Source of the DNA: Conexibacter sp. CPCC 205762
GTDB taxonomy: Bacteria > Actinomycetota > Thermoleophilia > Solirubrobacterales > Solirubrobacteraceae
DNA length: 64,000 nt
Reading direction: 5' to 3'
Assembly: GCF_030646155.1 (NCBI RefSeq)
Contig: NZ_JAUTDN010000014.1
Coordinates: forward strand, 1 to 64,000
This document shows positions 25,140 to 34,931 of this stretch, one piece after another. The position numbers were made by a program, and so were the translations under genes. The notes below the pieces were generated by a model, which saw nothing but the letters and a program-made list of their open reading frames with translations, was not told the origin of the DNA and did not search any database. Every line of letters starts with the position of its first letter. Position 1 is the stretch's first letter.

Positions 25140-26185
25140 TCGAGCGCATCGACGAGCTGAAGAGAGCGGGCGAGGCCGAGGTCTCCGCCGCGACGACGAC
25201 CGACGCGCTGGAGCAGGCGCGCGTCAGATGGCTCGGCCGCAGAGCCGAGCTGCCGAACATGCTGCGCGGCGTCGCGCAGCTGCCGCCCGAGCAGCGCGGC
25301 CCCGTCGGCAAGGCCGCCAACGAGGCGCGCAAGGCGCTGGAGGCGCTGATCGAGGCGCGCAACACCGAGCTGGCCGGCGCCGAGCTGGACCGCCAGCTCG
25401 CGGCCGACCGCGTCGACGTGACGCTGCCCGGCGCGCCGCTGCCGCCGGCCGGCGGCCTGCACCTGCTGACGCAGACGCGGCGCGAGATCGAGGACGTCTT
25501 CATCGGCATGGGCTTCACCGTCGCCGAAGGCCCCGAGGTCGAACGCGTCTACTACAACTTCGACGCGCTCAACCACGATCCGGCCCACCCGGCGCGGCTC
25601 AGAAGCGACACCTTCTACGTCGCCGACGAGATCGTGCTGCGGACGCACACCTCGCCGATGCAGGTGCGCGCGATGGAGCAGCAGCCGCCGCCGATCTTCC
25701 TGATCGTCCCCGGCCGCGTCTACCGCCGCGACAGCGACGCGACGCACACGCCCCAGTTCCACCAGATCGAGGGGCTCGCGGTCGACGAGGACATCACGCT
25801 CGCCGACCTCAAGGGCACGCTGCTGCAGTTCGCGCGCGCGATCTTCGGCGACGAGCGCGAGGTGCGGCTGCGGCCGCACTTCTTCCCCTTCACCGAGCCG
25901 AGCGTCGAGATCGACGTCTCCTGCTTCCGCTGCAACGGCACCGGCCACCTCAAGGACGGCTCGCGCTGCGGGCTCTGCAAGGGCACCGGCTGGATCGAGA
26001 TCCTCGGAGCCGGGATGGTCGACCCGAACGTCTTCTCCTACGTGAGAGAGCACGGCTACGACCCCGAGAAGGTGCAGGGCTTCGCCTTCGGCATGGGGAT
26101 CGAGCGGATCGCCTTCCTCAAGCACGGCGTCTCCGACCTGCGGCTCTTCTACGACAACGACCTCCGCTTCCTGCGGCAGTTCTGA
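25136..26185 (+). CDS. pheS: Phenylalanyl-tRNA synthetase alpha subunit
   Basis: The 349-residue PheRS alpha has an N-terminal coiled coil (about 1-90) and a class II core: GLHLLTQTRREIEDVFIGMG, HTSPMQVRAMEQQ (motif 2 entry), VYRRDSDATHTPQFHQIEGL, and GFAFGMGIERIAFLKHGV (motif 3). A CxxC...CxxC pair (CFRCNGTG, CGLCKGTG) forms a probable zinc knuckle seen in a subset of PheS. It overlaps the methyltransferase by 4 nt, and pheT follows after 16 nt. Confidence 0.97.
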   Translation: MIERIDELKRAGEAEVSAATTTDALEQARVRWLGRRAELPNMLRGVAQLPPEQRGPVGKAANEARKALEALIEARNTELAGAELDRQLAADRVDVTLPGAPLPPAGGLHLLTQTRREIEDVFIGMGFTVAEGPEVERVYYNFDALNHDPAHPARLRSDTFYVADEIVLRTHTSPMQVRAMEQQPPPIFLIVPGRVYRRDSDATHTPQFHQIEGLAVDEDITLADLKGTLLQFARAIFGDEREVRLRPHFFPFTEPSVEIDVSCFRCNGTGHLKDGSRCGLCKGTGWIEILGAGMVDPNVFSYVREHGYDPEKVQGFAFGMGIERIAFLKHGVSDLRLFYDNDLRFLRQF

Positions 26186-26201
26186 CGGAGGCCATCTCGC
26201 G

Positions 26202-28637
26202 ATGAAGGTCCCGCTTTCCTGGCTCCACGAGCACGTCCATCCCGAGCTGACCGCCGACGAGCTGTCGGCGCGGCTGGCGCTGACCGGCACCGAGGTCGAG
26301 CGCGTCACGCACCACGGCGTGCCCTCGGGCGACCACTTCGTCGTCGCGAAGGTGCTGGAGGCCGTCCAGCACCCCGACGCCGACCGCCTGCGCGTGACGA
26401 AGCTCGACGTCGGCGAGGAGCAGCCGCTGCAGGTCGTCTGCGGCGCGCCGAACGCGCGCGCCGGCATCACCGTCGCGCTCGCGCGGCCCGGCTCGCGCCT
26501 GCCCGACGGCACGAAGCTGAAGAAGGCGAAGCTGCGCGGCGTCGAGTCCAACGGCATGATCCTCGGCGAGTCCGAGGTCGACATCGGCGTCGACCACGAC
26601 GGCATCATGGAGCTGCCCGACGAGCTGATCGCCGGCACGCCGCTGGGCAACGTGCTGCCGCTGGAGACCGACGTGCTCGAGCTGGAGATCACGCCCAACC
26701 GGCCCGACTGCCTCGGCATCTACGGCGTCGCGCGCGAGGTCCACGCCGCGACCGGCGCTCCGCTGGGTCCGCCACCCTGGGCGCACGAGGGCGGGAGGGA
26801 GCAGCTCAGCGGCGCGCTCGCCGGCATCGACGTGACGATCGAGACCGAGCGCTGCCCGCGCTTCACCGCGCGCATCTTCGAGAACGTCACCGTCGGCCCG
26901 TCGCCGTACTGGCTGAAGGCGCGCCTGATGGCCGCCGGCCAGCGGCCGATCTCCAACGTCGTCGACATCACCAACTACGTGATGCTGCTGACCGGCCAGC
27001 CGCTGCACGCCTTCGACCTCGACCGCGTCGCCGGCGGGCGGCTCGTCGTGCGCGACGGCCGCGATGGCGACACGCTCGAGACGCTCGACGGCGAGACGCG
27101 CAGACTCGACCCCGACATGGTCGTGATCTGCGACGCCGACGGGCCGACCTCGCTCGCCGGCGTGATGGGCGGCGCCCGCTCCGAGGTCGTCGCCGCGACG
27201 ACGACCGTGCTGCTGGAGTCGGCCGTCTGGGACGGTCCCAACATCCAGCGCACCTCGACGCGGCTGGCGCTGCGCTCGGAGGCGTCGGGCCGCTTCGAGA
27301 AGGGGCTCTCGCCCGAGGGCACGCTGGAGGCGCAGGCGGTCGCGACGAGGCTGCTGGTCGAGCTGTGCGGCGCGACGGTTCGCGAAGGCACGCTCGACGT
27401 CGCGCGGCCGTCCGGCTGGGACGCCGCGCACGCGACGATCCGCCTGCGCGACACGCGCGTCACCGGCCTGCTCGGCGCCGACATCCCGCGCACGCGCAGC
27501 GCCGAGATCCTCGGCGCGCTCGGCTTCGGCACCGCCGACGCCGACGACGGGCTCGATGCGACCGTGCCGCACTTCCGCCGCAACGACGTCACGCGCGAGG
27601 CCGACCTGATCGAGGAGGTCGCGCGGATCGACGGCGTCGACAACCTGCCCGCGACGCTGCCGCTGCGGCGCGGCGCCTCGGGCCAGCTGACGCAATGGCA
27701 GCAGCTGCGCCGCAAGGCGGCCGACACGCTCGTCGGCGCCGGCCTGCACGAGGTGATCGGCTGGAGCTGGTCGCCGCAGGAGCTGGCCGACAGACTGCGG
27801 CTGCCGGCCGACGACCACCGCCGTCAGTCGATCGCGGTCGAGAACCCGATGTCGGCCGACCACAGCGTGCTGCGCACGACCCTGCTCGGCGGCCTGCTCG
27901 ACGTCGCCCAGCGCAACGTCACGCGCGGCACGTCCGACGTGGCGATCTTCGAGTCCGGCGCCGTCTTCGCGCCCTCGGGTCAGGAGCTGCCGCACGAGCC
28001 GCACCTGCTCGGCGTGCTGCTGACCGGCGCGCTGCGGCCGCCGAACTGGGTCGAGCCGAGACCGCCGCGGGCCGACTTCTTCGCCGCCAAGGGCGTGCTC
28101 GCGCACCTGCTCGACACGCTCCGCGTGACCTGGAAGCTGGAGGTCAGCAGCGAGTCGTTCCTGCACCCGGGCCGCACCGCGAGAGTGATCGTCACGCCGC
28201 ACGGCGGCGGCGACGAGGTCGTCGTCGGCTGGATCGGCGAGCTGCATCCGACGGTCGCGGCCGACTGGGACCTGGAGCGGACGGCCGCCTTCATGATCGA
28301 CCTCAACGTCGTGATCGCCGCCGTCCCCGGCCCGGCCGTCTACGCCGACTACACCTCCTTCCCGGAGATCCGCCAGGATCTCGCGGTCGTGCTGCCGGCG
28401 ACGGTGCCGGCGGGCGAGGTCGTCGCGACCGTCCGCGCCGCCGGCGGCCCGCTGCTCGCGGACGCCGGGGTGTTCGACGTGTACAGCGGTACGCAGATCG
28501 GCGAGGGCAACGTCTCGCTGGCGCTGCGGCTCGCCTTCCGCGCCCCCGACCGCACGCTCACCGACGAGGAGGTCGGGGAGCGGCGCACCGCGATCGAGGA
28601 GGCGCTCGCCACGTTGGGGGGCACGCTCCGTGCCTAG
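26202..28637 (+). CDS. pheT: Phenylalanyl-tRNA synthetase beta subunit
   Basis: The 811-residue PheRS beta has the expected order: N-terminal MKVPLSWLHEHV, an EMAP-type tRNA-binding fold (about 40-155, VCGAPNARAGITVALARPG), B3/4 editing domain (about 205-385), B5 (about 405-475, IPRTRSAEILGALGFG), the catalytic-like core, and a C-terminal FDX-ACB anticodon domain (about 715-811, YTSFPEIRQDLAVVLP). Length is normal. The last 8 nt overlap argC. Confidence 0.97.
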   Translation: MKVPLSWLHEHVHPELTADELSARLALTGTEVERVTHHGVPSGDHFVVAKVLEAVQHPDADRLRVTKLDVGEEQPLQVVCGAPNARAGITVALARPGSRLPDGTKLKKAKLRGVESNGMILGESEVDIGVDHDGIMELPDELIAGTPLGNVLPLETDVLELEITPNRPDCLGIYGVAREVHAATGAPLGPPPWAHEGGREQLSGALAGIDVTIETERCPRFTARIFENVTVGPSPYWLKARLMAAGQRPISNVVDITNYVMLLTGQPLHAFDLDRVAGGRLVVRDGRDGDTLETLDGETRRLDPDMVVICDADGPTSLAGVMGGARSEVVAATTTVLLESAVWDGPNIQRTSTRLALRSEASGRFEKGLSPEGTLEAQAVATRLLVELCGATVREGTLDVARPSGWDAAHATIRLRDTRVTGLLGADIPRTRSAEILGALGFGTADADDGLDATVPHFRRNDVTREADLIEEVARIDGVDNLPATLPLRRGASGQLTQWQQLRRKAADTLVGAGLHEVIGWSWSPQELADRLRLPADDHRRQSIAVENPMSADHSVLRTTLLGGLLDVAQRNVTRGTSDVAIFESGAVFAPSGQELPHEPHLLGVLLTGALRPPNWVEPRPPRADFFAAKGVLAHLLDTLRVTWKLEVSSESFLHPGRTARVIVTPHGGGDEVVVGWIGELHPTVAADWDLERTAAFMIDLNVVIAAVPGPAVYADYTSFPEIRQDLAVVLPATVPAGEVVATVRAAGGPLLADAGVFDVYSGTQIGEGNVSLALRLAFRAPDRTLTDEEVGERRTAIEEALATLGGTLRA

Positions 28638-29637
28638 CGGACCGAAGGTCTCCGTCTTCGGCGCGTCGGGCTACGCCGGCGCGCTCGCCGCGGCGCTGCT
28701 GCAGCGCCACCCGCACTTCGAGCTGAGCGCGATCACCTCGCGCTCGGACGTCGGCCGCCGCCTCGACGACCTCTACCCGCGTCATCGCGTCCCGCTCGTG
28801 ATGGAGGAGCTGGACCTCGACCGCCACGGCGACGTCGACGCCGCGATCGTCGCCTACCCGCACCACGCCGCCGCGCCGACCGTCGCCGGCCTGCGCGAGC
28901 GCGGCGTGCGCGTGATCGACCTGTCGGCCGACTTCCGTCTGCGCGACCTGCCGACCTACGAGCAGTGGTACGGCGACCACTCCGCCCCGCAGCTGCTGGA
29001 GCACGCCGTCTACGGCCTGCCGGAGCTGGGCTACCGCGAGCGGATCCAGGTCGCCGACGTCGTCGCCAACCCCGGCTGCTTCCCGACGGCGGCGCTGCTC
29101 GGGCTCGCGCCGCTGGCGCGCGCCGGCCTGCTCGGCGACGTGATCGTCGACGCCAAGACCGGCGTCTCCGGCGCCGGCCGCGCCGCGACCGACAAGACCC
29201 ACTTCGTCACCGTCGACGAGAACGTCGCCGCCTACGGCGTCGCCGGCCACCGCCACACGCCCGAGATCGAGCAGGAGCTGGCCGTCCTCGGCGCCGACCT
29301 GACGATCACCTTCCTGCCGCATCTGCTGCCGCTGGACCAGGGCGAGCTGATCAGCGCCTACGTCACGCCGACGCGCGCGGTCTCCGGCGAGGAGGTGCGC
29401 GACCTCTACGCCGACCGCTACGCGCACGAGCCGTTCGTCGAGCTGACCGAGCGCTCGCCGGGCGTCAAGGACGTGCGCGAGACGAACATCGCGCGGATCG
29501 CGACGCAGGTCGACCCGCGCAGCGGCCGGATCATCGTGCTGGCGGCGATCGACAACCTCTGGAAGGGCACCTCCTCGCAGGCGGTCCAGAACCTCAACCT
29601 GATGTTCGGCTACGAGGAGACGGAGGGCATCTCGTGA
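28630..29637 (+). CDS. argC: N-acetyl-gamma-glutamyl-phosphate reductase
   Basis: ArgC (335 residues) reduces N-acetylglutamyl phosphate with NADPH. VSVFGASGYAGA is the Rossmann nucleotide loop; VVANPGCFPTAALLGLAPL contains the catalytic Cys; HRHTPEIEQEL is the family His motif. It starts with GTG at 28630, 8 nt inside pheT, so arginine genes may be co-transcribed with pheST. Overlaps argJ by 4 nt. Confidence 0.97.
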   Translation: MPSGPKVSVFGASGYAGALAAALLQRHPHFELSAITSRSDVGRRLDDLYPRHRVPLVMEELDLDRHGDVDAAIVAYPHHAAAPTVAGLRERGVRVIDLSADFRLRDLPTYEQWYGDHSAPQLLEHAVYGLPELGYRERIQVADVVANPGCFPTAALLGLAPLARAGLLGDVIVDAKTGVSGAGRAATDKTHFVTVDENVAAYGVAGHRHTPEIEQELAVLGADLTITFLPHLLPLDQGELISAYVTPTRAVSGEEVRDLYADRYAHEPFVELTERSPGVKDVRETNIARIATQVDPRSGRIIVLAAIDNLWKGTSSQAVQNLNLMFGYEETEGIS

Positions 29638-30878
29638 GCGACTCCTTCTTCGTCTCCCGCTGGGTCCCGCGCCCGCGCCACGTGCGCGAGGACGACCGCG
29701 GCGGCCTGCCGCGCGGCTTCCGCGCCGCCGGCGTCTCCGCGCACGTCAAGCCGAGCGGCGAGAAGGACCTCGGGCTGCTCGTCGCCGACGCGCCCGAGAC
29801 CGTCAGCGCCGCCCGCTTCACCCGCTCCGGCGTGCTCGCCGCGCCGGTGATCGTCTCGCGAGAGCGGGCCGAGGTCGGCCGGCTGCGGGCGGTCGTCGCC
29901 AACAGCGGCAACGCCAACGCGGCGACCGGCGCCCGGGGCGTCGACGACGCGCTCGCGACGCAGGCCGCGGTCGCGCAGGCGACCGGCGTCGACCAGCTCC
30001 ATGTCGCCGTCGCCTCGACCGGCGTGATCGGCGTGCCGCTGCCGCTCGACCGCTTGATCGCCGGTGTCGAGGAGGTCCACGCCGAGCTGCGCACCGACGG
30101 CGACCGCGACTTCGCCGACGCGATCAGGACGACCGACAGATTCGCCAAGCGCGCCTCGCTCGTCGTCGAGCTGCCGGCGGGCGACGTGCGGCTGACGGCG
30201 CAGTGCAAGGGCGCCGGCATGATCCAGCCGAACTTCGCGACGATGCTCTGCTTCGTGCAGACCGACGCGCTGCTGGAGCAGGAGACCGCCGACCTGCTGC
30301 TCGGCGTGACCGTCAAGCGCTCGTTCGACCGCATCTCCGTCGACGGCCAGCTGTCGACCAACGACACCGTCGTGCTGATGGCCAGCGGCGCCAGCGGCGT
30401 CAAGGTCGCGCCGCTGTCCGAGGACGAGCTGAAGCTCGGTGAGGCGCTCGACGCGCTGCTGCGCCAGCTCGCGCTGCTGATCGTCGCCGACGGCGAGGGA
30501 GCGGCGCGGATCGGCCGCGTCGTCGTCTCCGGCGAGGACCACGGCGCGGTCGAGAAGGTCGCCCGCGAGGTCGCCAACTCGCCGTTGGTGAAGACGGCGC
30601 TGAACGGCGGCGACCCCAACTGGGGCCGGATCGCGCAGGCGGTCGGCGGCGCGCTGCTGGACAGCTCGCCGCTGCACTTCGACATCGCGATCGAGGGCGT
30701 CACCGTCTTCGCTGACGGCAGCGCACTGCGGTTCGACCAGGAGGCCCTCAACACGGCCGTCCAGCGCGACGAGGTCGAGTACGTCGTCGCGCTCCCGGGC
30801 GAGGGGGCGGAGACGGAGGTCTTCTTCTCCGACTTCGGCCACGAGTACGTGACGATCAACGCGGAGTACACGACCTGA
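29634..30878 (+). CDS. argJ: Bifunctional glutamate N-acetyltransferase/ornithine acetyltransferase
   Basis: ArgJ (414 residues) recycles the acetyl group from N-acetylornithine to glutamate. Signatures: LRAVVANSGNANAATG, VASTGVIGVPLP, KGAGMIQPNFATMLCF (self-cleavage before the Thr of ATML) and ALNGGDPNWGRIAQAVG. It starts at GTG 29634 in a GTGA overlap with argC. Presence of argJ implies a cyclic arginine route; whether it also makes acetylglutamate from acetyl-CoA cannot be told. Confidence 0.97.
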   Translation: MSDSFFVSRWVPRPRHVREDDRGGLPRGFRAAGVSAHVKPSGEKDLGLLVADAPETVSAARFTRSGVLAAPVIVSRERAEVGRLRAVVANSGNANAATGARGVDDALATQAAVAQATGVDQLHVAVASTGVIGVPLPLDRLIAGVEEVHAELRTDGDRDFADAIRTTDRFAKRASLVVELPAGDVRLTAQCKGAGMIQPNFATMLCFVQTDALLEQETADLLLGVTVKRSFDRISVDGQLSTNDTVVLMASGASGVKVAPLSEDELKLGEALDALLRQLALLIVADGEGAARIGRVVVSGEDHGAVEKVAREVANSPLVKTALNGGDPNWGRIAQAVGGALLDSSPLHFDIAIEGVTVFADGSALRFDQEALNTAVQRDEVEYVVALPGEGAETEVFFSDFGHEYVTINAEYTT

Positions 30879-30879
30879 G

Positions 30880-31746
30880 ATGAATCCAGCCCCGCCGACA
30901 CGCGACATCGCGACGCTGCTCGAGGCGCTCCCGTACATCCGCGAGTTCCACGGCAAGACGGTCGTCATCAAGTACGGCGGGGCGGCGATGACCGACCCGG
31001 CGCTGCGCGAGGAGTTCGCGCGCGACGTGGTGCTGATGAAGTACGTCGGGATCAACCCGATCGTCGTCCACGGCGGCGGCCCCGACATCACCGACTACAT
31101 GGGCCGGCTCGGCCTCCCGGTCGAGTTCGTCTCCGGCCTGCGCGTCTCCGACAGAGAGACCGTCGAGATCGCGAAGATGGTGCTCGTCGGCAAGGTCAAC
31201 AAGGACATCGTGCTGCGGATCAACCGCCACGGCCAGGGGGCGGTCGGCCTCTGCGGCGACGACGGCCTGCTGTTCCGCGCCGCCCGCCAGCTCGCGCCCG
31301 GCGGCGAGGACATCGGCTACGTCGGCAGGATCGAGCGGGTCGACACGGACGTGCTGACGCACATCGCGCAGGACTACATCCCGGTCGTCGCCTCGGTCGG
31401 CGCCGACCGTGAGGGCAACTCGTACAACATCAACGCCGACGAGGCGGCCGGCGCCGTCGCGCGTGCGCTCGGCGCCTACAAGGTGATGTTCCTGACCGAC
31501 GTGCGCGGCTGGCTGCGCGACCCGTCGGACCCCGAGTCGGTGATCACCGAGGTGACCGCCGACGAGGTCGAGCGCCGGCTGCCGGAGATCTCCGGCGGGA
31601 TGCGCCCGAAGCTGTCCGCCTGCATCGACGCGATCCACGGCGGCGTCTCCTCGGCGGTCATCGTCGACGGGCGCGTGCCGCACTCGCTGCTGCTCGAACT
31701 GTTCACCAACGCCGGTCTCGGCACGATGGTCAAGCCCGCGATATGA
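30880..31746 (+). CDS. argB: Acetylglutamate kinase
   Basis: The 288-residue ArgB phosphorylates N-acetylglutamate. VVIKYGGAAM, PIVVHGGGPDI, GLCGDDG and SYNINADEAAGAVARAL are the substrate and ATP loops. An N-terminal extension of about 20 residues (IATLLEALPYIREFHGK) resembles the helix that confers arginine feedback inhibition in hexameric enzymes (inference). It starts 1 nt after argJ and overlaps argD by 4 nt. Confidence 0.97.
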   Translation: MNPAPPTRDIATLLEALPYIREFHGKTVVIKYGGAAMTDPALREEFARDVVLMKYVGINPIVVHGGGPDITDYMGRLGLPVEFVSGLRVSDRETVEIAKMVLVGKVNKDIVLRINRHGQGAVGLCGDDGLLFRAARQLAPGGEDIGYVGRIERVDTDVLTHIAQDYIPVVASVGADREGNSYNINADEAAGAVARALGAYKVMFLTDVRGWLRDPSDPESVITEVTADEVERRLPEISGGMRPKLSACIDAIHGGVSSAVIVDGRVPHSLLLELFTNAGLGTMVKPAI

Positions 31747-32891
31747 CCCTGACAGAGCTGCAGGCGGTCGAATCCGCCCATGTGATCCCGTCCTACGCCC
31801 GCTACCCGGTCGAGCTGGTCAGAGGGGAGGGGGCGCGGCTGTGGGACGACGAGGGCCGCGAGTACCTCGACTTCCTCTCCGGCATCTCGGTCCTCAACGT
31901 CGGCCACTGCCATCCGGCGGTCGTCGCCGCCGTGCGCGAGCAGGCCGGGACGCTGACGCACACGACCAACCTCTTCTACACCGCGCCCGCGATGCGGCTG
32001 GCGCGGCGCCTGTCGGAGTCCTCGCTCGGCGGCAAGGTCTTCTTCTGCAACTCCGGCACGGAGGCCAACGAGGCGGCGCTGAAGCTCGTCCGCAAGGCGA
32101 AGCCGCGCGGTGAGATCGTCGTCCTCCACGGCGGCTTCCACGGCCGCACCTACGGCTCGCTGAGCGCGACAACGCAGGAGTCCAAGCAGGCGCCGTTCGC
32201 GCCGCTGGTGCCCGGCTTCGTGCCGATCCACGCGACCGTCGCGGAGCTGGAGGCGGCCGTCGGCCCGCAGACCGCGGCCGTGCTGGTCGAGCCGATCCAG
32301 GGCGAGACCGGCGTCCATCCGCTGTCCGACGAGTTCCTGCTCGCCGCCCGCGCCGCCTGCGACCGCGTCGGCGCCGCGCTCGTCTTCGACGAGGTCCAGA
32401 CCGGGATGGGGCGGACCGGCACGATGTGGGCGTACGAGCAGACGGCGGTCGTGCCCGACGCGCTGACCTCCGCGAAGGCGCTCGGCGGCGGCCTGCCGAT
32501 CGGCGCGCTGGTGACCGGCCCGCGCCTGGCCGACGTCTTCCAGCCCGGCGACCACGGCTCGACCTTCGCCGGCGGCCCGCTCGCCGCCGCCGCCGCCAAC
32601 GCCGCCTTCGACGTGCTGGAGGATCCCGCCCTGCTGGCGCGCGTCGTCGAGCTGGGCACGCGCCTGCGCGAGCGGCTGGCGGCGCTGCCGGGCCTCTCGA
32701 ACGTGCGCGGCCGCGGCCTGATGGTCGGCTTCGACGTCGAGGGCGCGCCGGCGCTCGCGCTGCGGGCGCTGACCGAGCAGCGGATCGTCGTCAACGCGAC
32801 CGGGCCCGGCACGATCCGCCTGCTGCCGCCGCTGGTCGTCTCCGACGAGCAGGTCGACGACGCCGTCGGGCGGATCGCCGCGCTGCTCTGA
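31743..32891 (+). CDS. argD: Acetylornithine aminotransferase
   Basis: The 382-residue ArgD is a class III PLP aminotransferase. FLSGISVLNVGHCHP, FFCNSGTEANEAALK, VFDEVQTGMGRTG and the PLP lysine in LTSAKALGGGLPIGALV are all present. It makes N-acetylornithine and may also act on succinyl-diaminopimelate. It is the last gene of the argCJBD run; argF and argR are not found in this window. Confidence 0.96.
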   Translation: MTLTELQAVESAHVIPSYARYPVELVRGEGARLWDDEGREYLDFLSGISVLNVGHCHPAVVAAVREQAGTLTHTTNLFYTAPAMRLARRLSESSLGGKVFFCNSGTEANEAALKLVRKAKPRGEIVVLHGGFHGRTYGSLSATTQESKQAPFAPLVPGFVPIHATVAELEAAVGPQTAAVLVEPIQGETGVHPLSDEFLLAARAACDRVGAALVFDEVQTGMGRTGTMWAYEQTAVVPDALTSAKALGGGLPIGALVTGPRLADVFQPGDHGSTFAGGPLAAAAANAAFDVLEDPALLARVVELGTRLRERLAALPGLSNVRGRGLMVGFDVEGAPALALRALTEQRIVVNATGPGTIRLLPPLVVSDEQVDDAVGRIAALL

Positions 32892-32904
32892 CGCGTCGCC
32901 GCTC

Positions 32905-32924
32905 GCGGCGGCGCGCGCCGCCGC
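32905..32924 (+). terminator. GC palindrome after argD
   Basis: A perfect 20-bp palindrome (GCGGCGGCGC then GCGCCGCCGC) 14 nt after the argD stop could form a tight hairpin. There is no T-run. It is a plausible but unproven end for the pheST-arg operon. Confidence 0.42.
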
Positions 32925-33001
32925 CGGGCCGGCTGAAGCTGTTCGGATCCGATCAGGATGCGGTCGGACCGCTGCTGGCCAGGGTATGGTCTTGGCGTCC
33001 C

Positions 33002-33577
33002 GTGATTCGCATCCTGATCGTCGACGACCATCCCGCCGTCCGTGCCGGCCTCGTCGCTGTCCTGCGCAGCGAGCCTGGCCTCGTGCCGGTCGGCGCGGCC
33101 TCCGAGGAGCAGGAGGGCTGGCGGCTCGCGCAGCGCGCGAGACCGGATCTCGTGCTGCTGGACCTGCACCTGCCCGGCGGCAGCAGCCTCGCGCTCTGCC
33201 GCCGCGTGAAGGCGCTGGACCCGCACTGCAGAGTGCTGATCTACTCGGCCTTCGCGCACGACGAGCTGTCGGTCGCGGCGACGCTCGCCGGCGCCGACGG
33301 AATGCTCGACAAGACCGCCCCGATGCTGGAGCTGTTCGACGGCATCCGCCGCGTCCACAGAGGCGAGCACCTGCTCGCGCCGGTCACGCCGGAGCGGCTG
33401 CAGGACGCGCGCGCGCGGATCCCGACCGAGGACTGGCCGATCGTCGCGATGCTGCTCGACGGCACTCCCTCCGCCGACATCGCGACCACGCTCGCAGTCC
33501 GGCCGGAGGAGCTGGAGGGCCGCGTCGAGCGGCTGCTGGCGCGGCTGGCGCCGACGGCGTCGCGCACCCGCGCGTAG
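33002..33577 (+). CDS. Response regulator with receiver domain and LuxR-like tail
   Basis: The 191-residue protein has a complete receiver domain: IRILIVDDHPAVRAGL (acidic pocket), the phospho-acceptor Asp in DLVLLDLHLPGG, and a conserved Lys in GADGMLDKTAP. The C-terminus (about 135-185, IVAMLLDGTPSADIATTLAV) looks like a shortened or degraded LuxR HTH. It starts at GTG 33002; TATGGT lies 11 nt upstream. No kinase is adjacent. It sits between argD and argG. Confidence 0.87.
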   Translation: MIRILIVDDHPAVRAGLVAVLRSEPGLVPVGAASEEQEGWRLAQRARPDLVLLDLHLPGGSSLALCRRVKALDPHCRVLIYSAFAHDELSVAATLAGADGMLDKTAPMLELFDGIRRVHRGEHLLAPVTPERLQDARARIPTEDWPIVAMLLDGTPSADIATTLAVRPEELEGRVERLLARLAPTASRTRA

Positions 33578-33586
33578 GACTTGCCG

Positions 33587-33592
33587 TAAAGT
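33587..33592 (+). promoter_or_regulatory. Candidate -10 of argG
   Basis: TAAAGT lies 10 nt before the argG ATG and no ribosome site is present, suggesting a separate, leaderless argG transcript. Confidence 0.48.
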
Positions 33593-33602
33593 CCGGCCCG
33601 CA

Positions 33603-34895
33603 ATGAGCGAGCCCATCCAGACCGAAGTCCACCGCATCGCCGCTGCGCCCGCGCGCACCGCGAGCTACGAGGCCGATCCCGCCGAGGTCAGACGCGTCCT
33701 GCTGCTCTACTCGGGCGGGCTCGACACGAGCGTCATGCTCAAGTGGATCCAGGACGAGTACAGAGCCGAGGTCGTCTGCCTGACCGTCAACCTCGGCCAG
33801 CCTGGCGAGGACTACGAGGTCATCAAGGACAAGGCGCTCAGAATCGGCGCGATCGAGACGCATGTCGTCGACGCCCGCGAGGAGTTCGCGCGCGACTTCA
33901 TCGCGCCGGCGATCAAGGCCAACGCCCTCTACGGCGGCGGCTACCCGCTCTTCACCGCGCTCGGCCGCCCGCTGATCGCGAAGCTCGCGGTCGAGTACGC
34001 GCGCAAGACCGGCTGCGACACGATCGCCCACGGCTGCACCGGCAAGGGCAACGACCAGGTCCGCATCGAGGCGACGATCGCGACACTCGGCCCCGAGCTG
34101 AAGGTGATCGCGCCGGTCCGCTCGTGGCAGATGGGCCGCGAGGAGGAGATCGCCTACGCGCGCGCCAACGGCATCTTCGTCAAGGGCGGCGCCGAGGTGA
34201 CGCCCTACTCGATCGACGACAACCTCTGGGGCCGCTCCTCCGAGGGCCGCTGGATCGAGGACCTGACGCACGCGCCGGAGGACGACGTCTTCCAGCTCGT
34301 CACGCGCCCCGAGCTGGCGCCGGACGAGGCGGAGATCGTCGAGCTGGAGTTCTTCGAGGGCGTCCCGGTCGCCCTCAACGGCGAGCAGCTGAGGCTGGCC
34401 GACCTGCTGGAGCGGGTCGCCGAGATCGGCTGCAAGCACGGCGTCGGGATCGTCGACCACATCGAGGACCGCATCGTCGGCCTGAAGGTGCGCGACATCT
34501 ACGAGGTGCCGGCGGCGGCGATCGTCCTGCCGGCCCACCAGGAGCTGGAGCACCTCGTCGGCACGATCCACCAGAACCAGTTCAAGACGGGGCTCGACCA
34601 GAAGTGGGGCTACCTCGTCTACGCCGGCCTCTGGTGGGAGCCGCTGCGCTCCGACATCGACGCCTACCAGGACGCGGTCAACAAGCAGGTGACCGGCAAG
34701 GTCGGGCTGAAGCTCTACAAGGGCTCGGTCCGCGTCGTCACGCGCGAGTCGCCGAACGCCGTCTACGACGCCTCGCTGGCCTCGTTCGCGGAGTCGGGCG
34801 GCCTCTTCTCGCAGACCGCCTCGCCCGGCTTCATCGAGCTGTGGTCGTTGCAGTCGCGGATGGCGTACCAGCTGCGCGAGCGCAGAGAGTCCTGA
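33603..34895 (+). CDS. argG: Argininosuccinate synthase
   Basis: The 430-residue ArgG joins citrulline and aspartate using ATP. The pyrophosphatase P-loop LLYSGGLDTS, TVNLGQPGE, AHGCTGKGNDQVR and YSIDDNLWGRSSEGRWIED are intact. An extra ~25 residues precede the P-loop strand. It is separated from argCJBD by a response-regulator gene. argH is not downstream. AGA is used for 4 Arg codons and AGG once. Confidence 0.97.
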   Translation: MSEPIQTEVHRIAAAPARTASYEADPAEVRRVLLLYSGGLDTSVMLKWIQDEYRAEVVCLTVNLGQPGEDYEVIKDKALRIGAIETHVVDAREEFARDFIAPAIKANALYGGGYPLFTALGRPLIAKLAVEYARKTGCDTIAHGCTGKGNDQVRIEATIATLGPELKVIAPVRSWQMGREEEIAYARANGIFVKGGAEVTPYSIDDNLWGRSSEGRWIEDLTHAPEDDVFQLVTRPELAPDEAEIVELEFFEGVPVALNGEQLRLADLLERVAEIGCKHGVGIVDHIEDRIVGLKVRDIYEVPAAAIVLPAHQELEHLVGTIHQNQFKTGLDQKWGYLVYAGLWWEPLRSDIDAYQDAVNKQVTGKVGLKLYKGSVRVVTRESPNAVYDASLASFAESGGLFSQTASPGFIELWSLQSRMAYQLRERRES

Positions 34896-34931
34896 TTTTG
34901 CGGGCTCTCCTGGGCGGGTAGGTAGGTCTCC

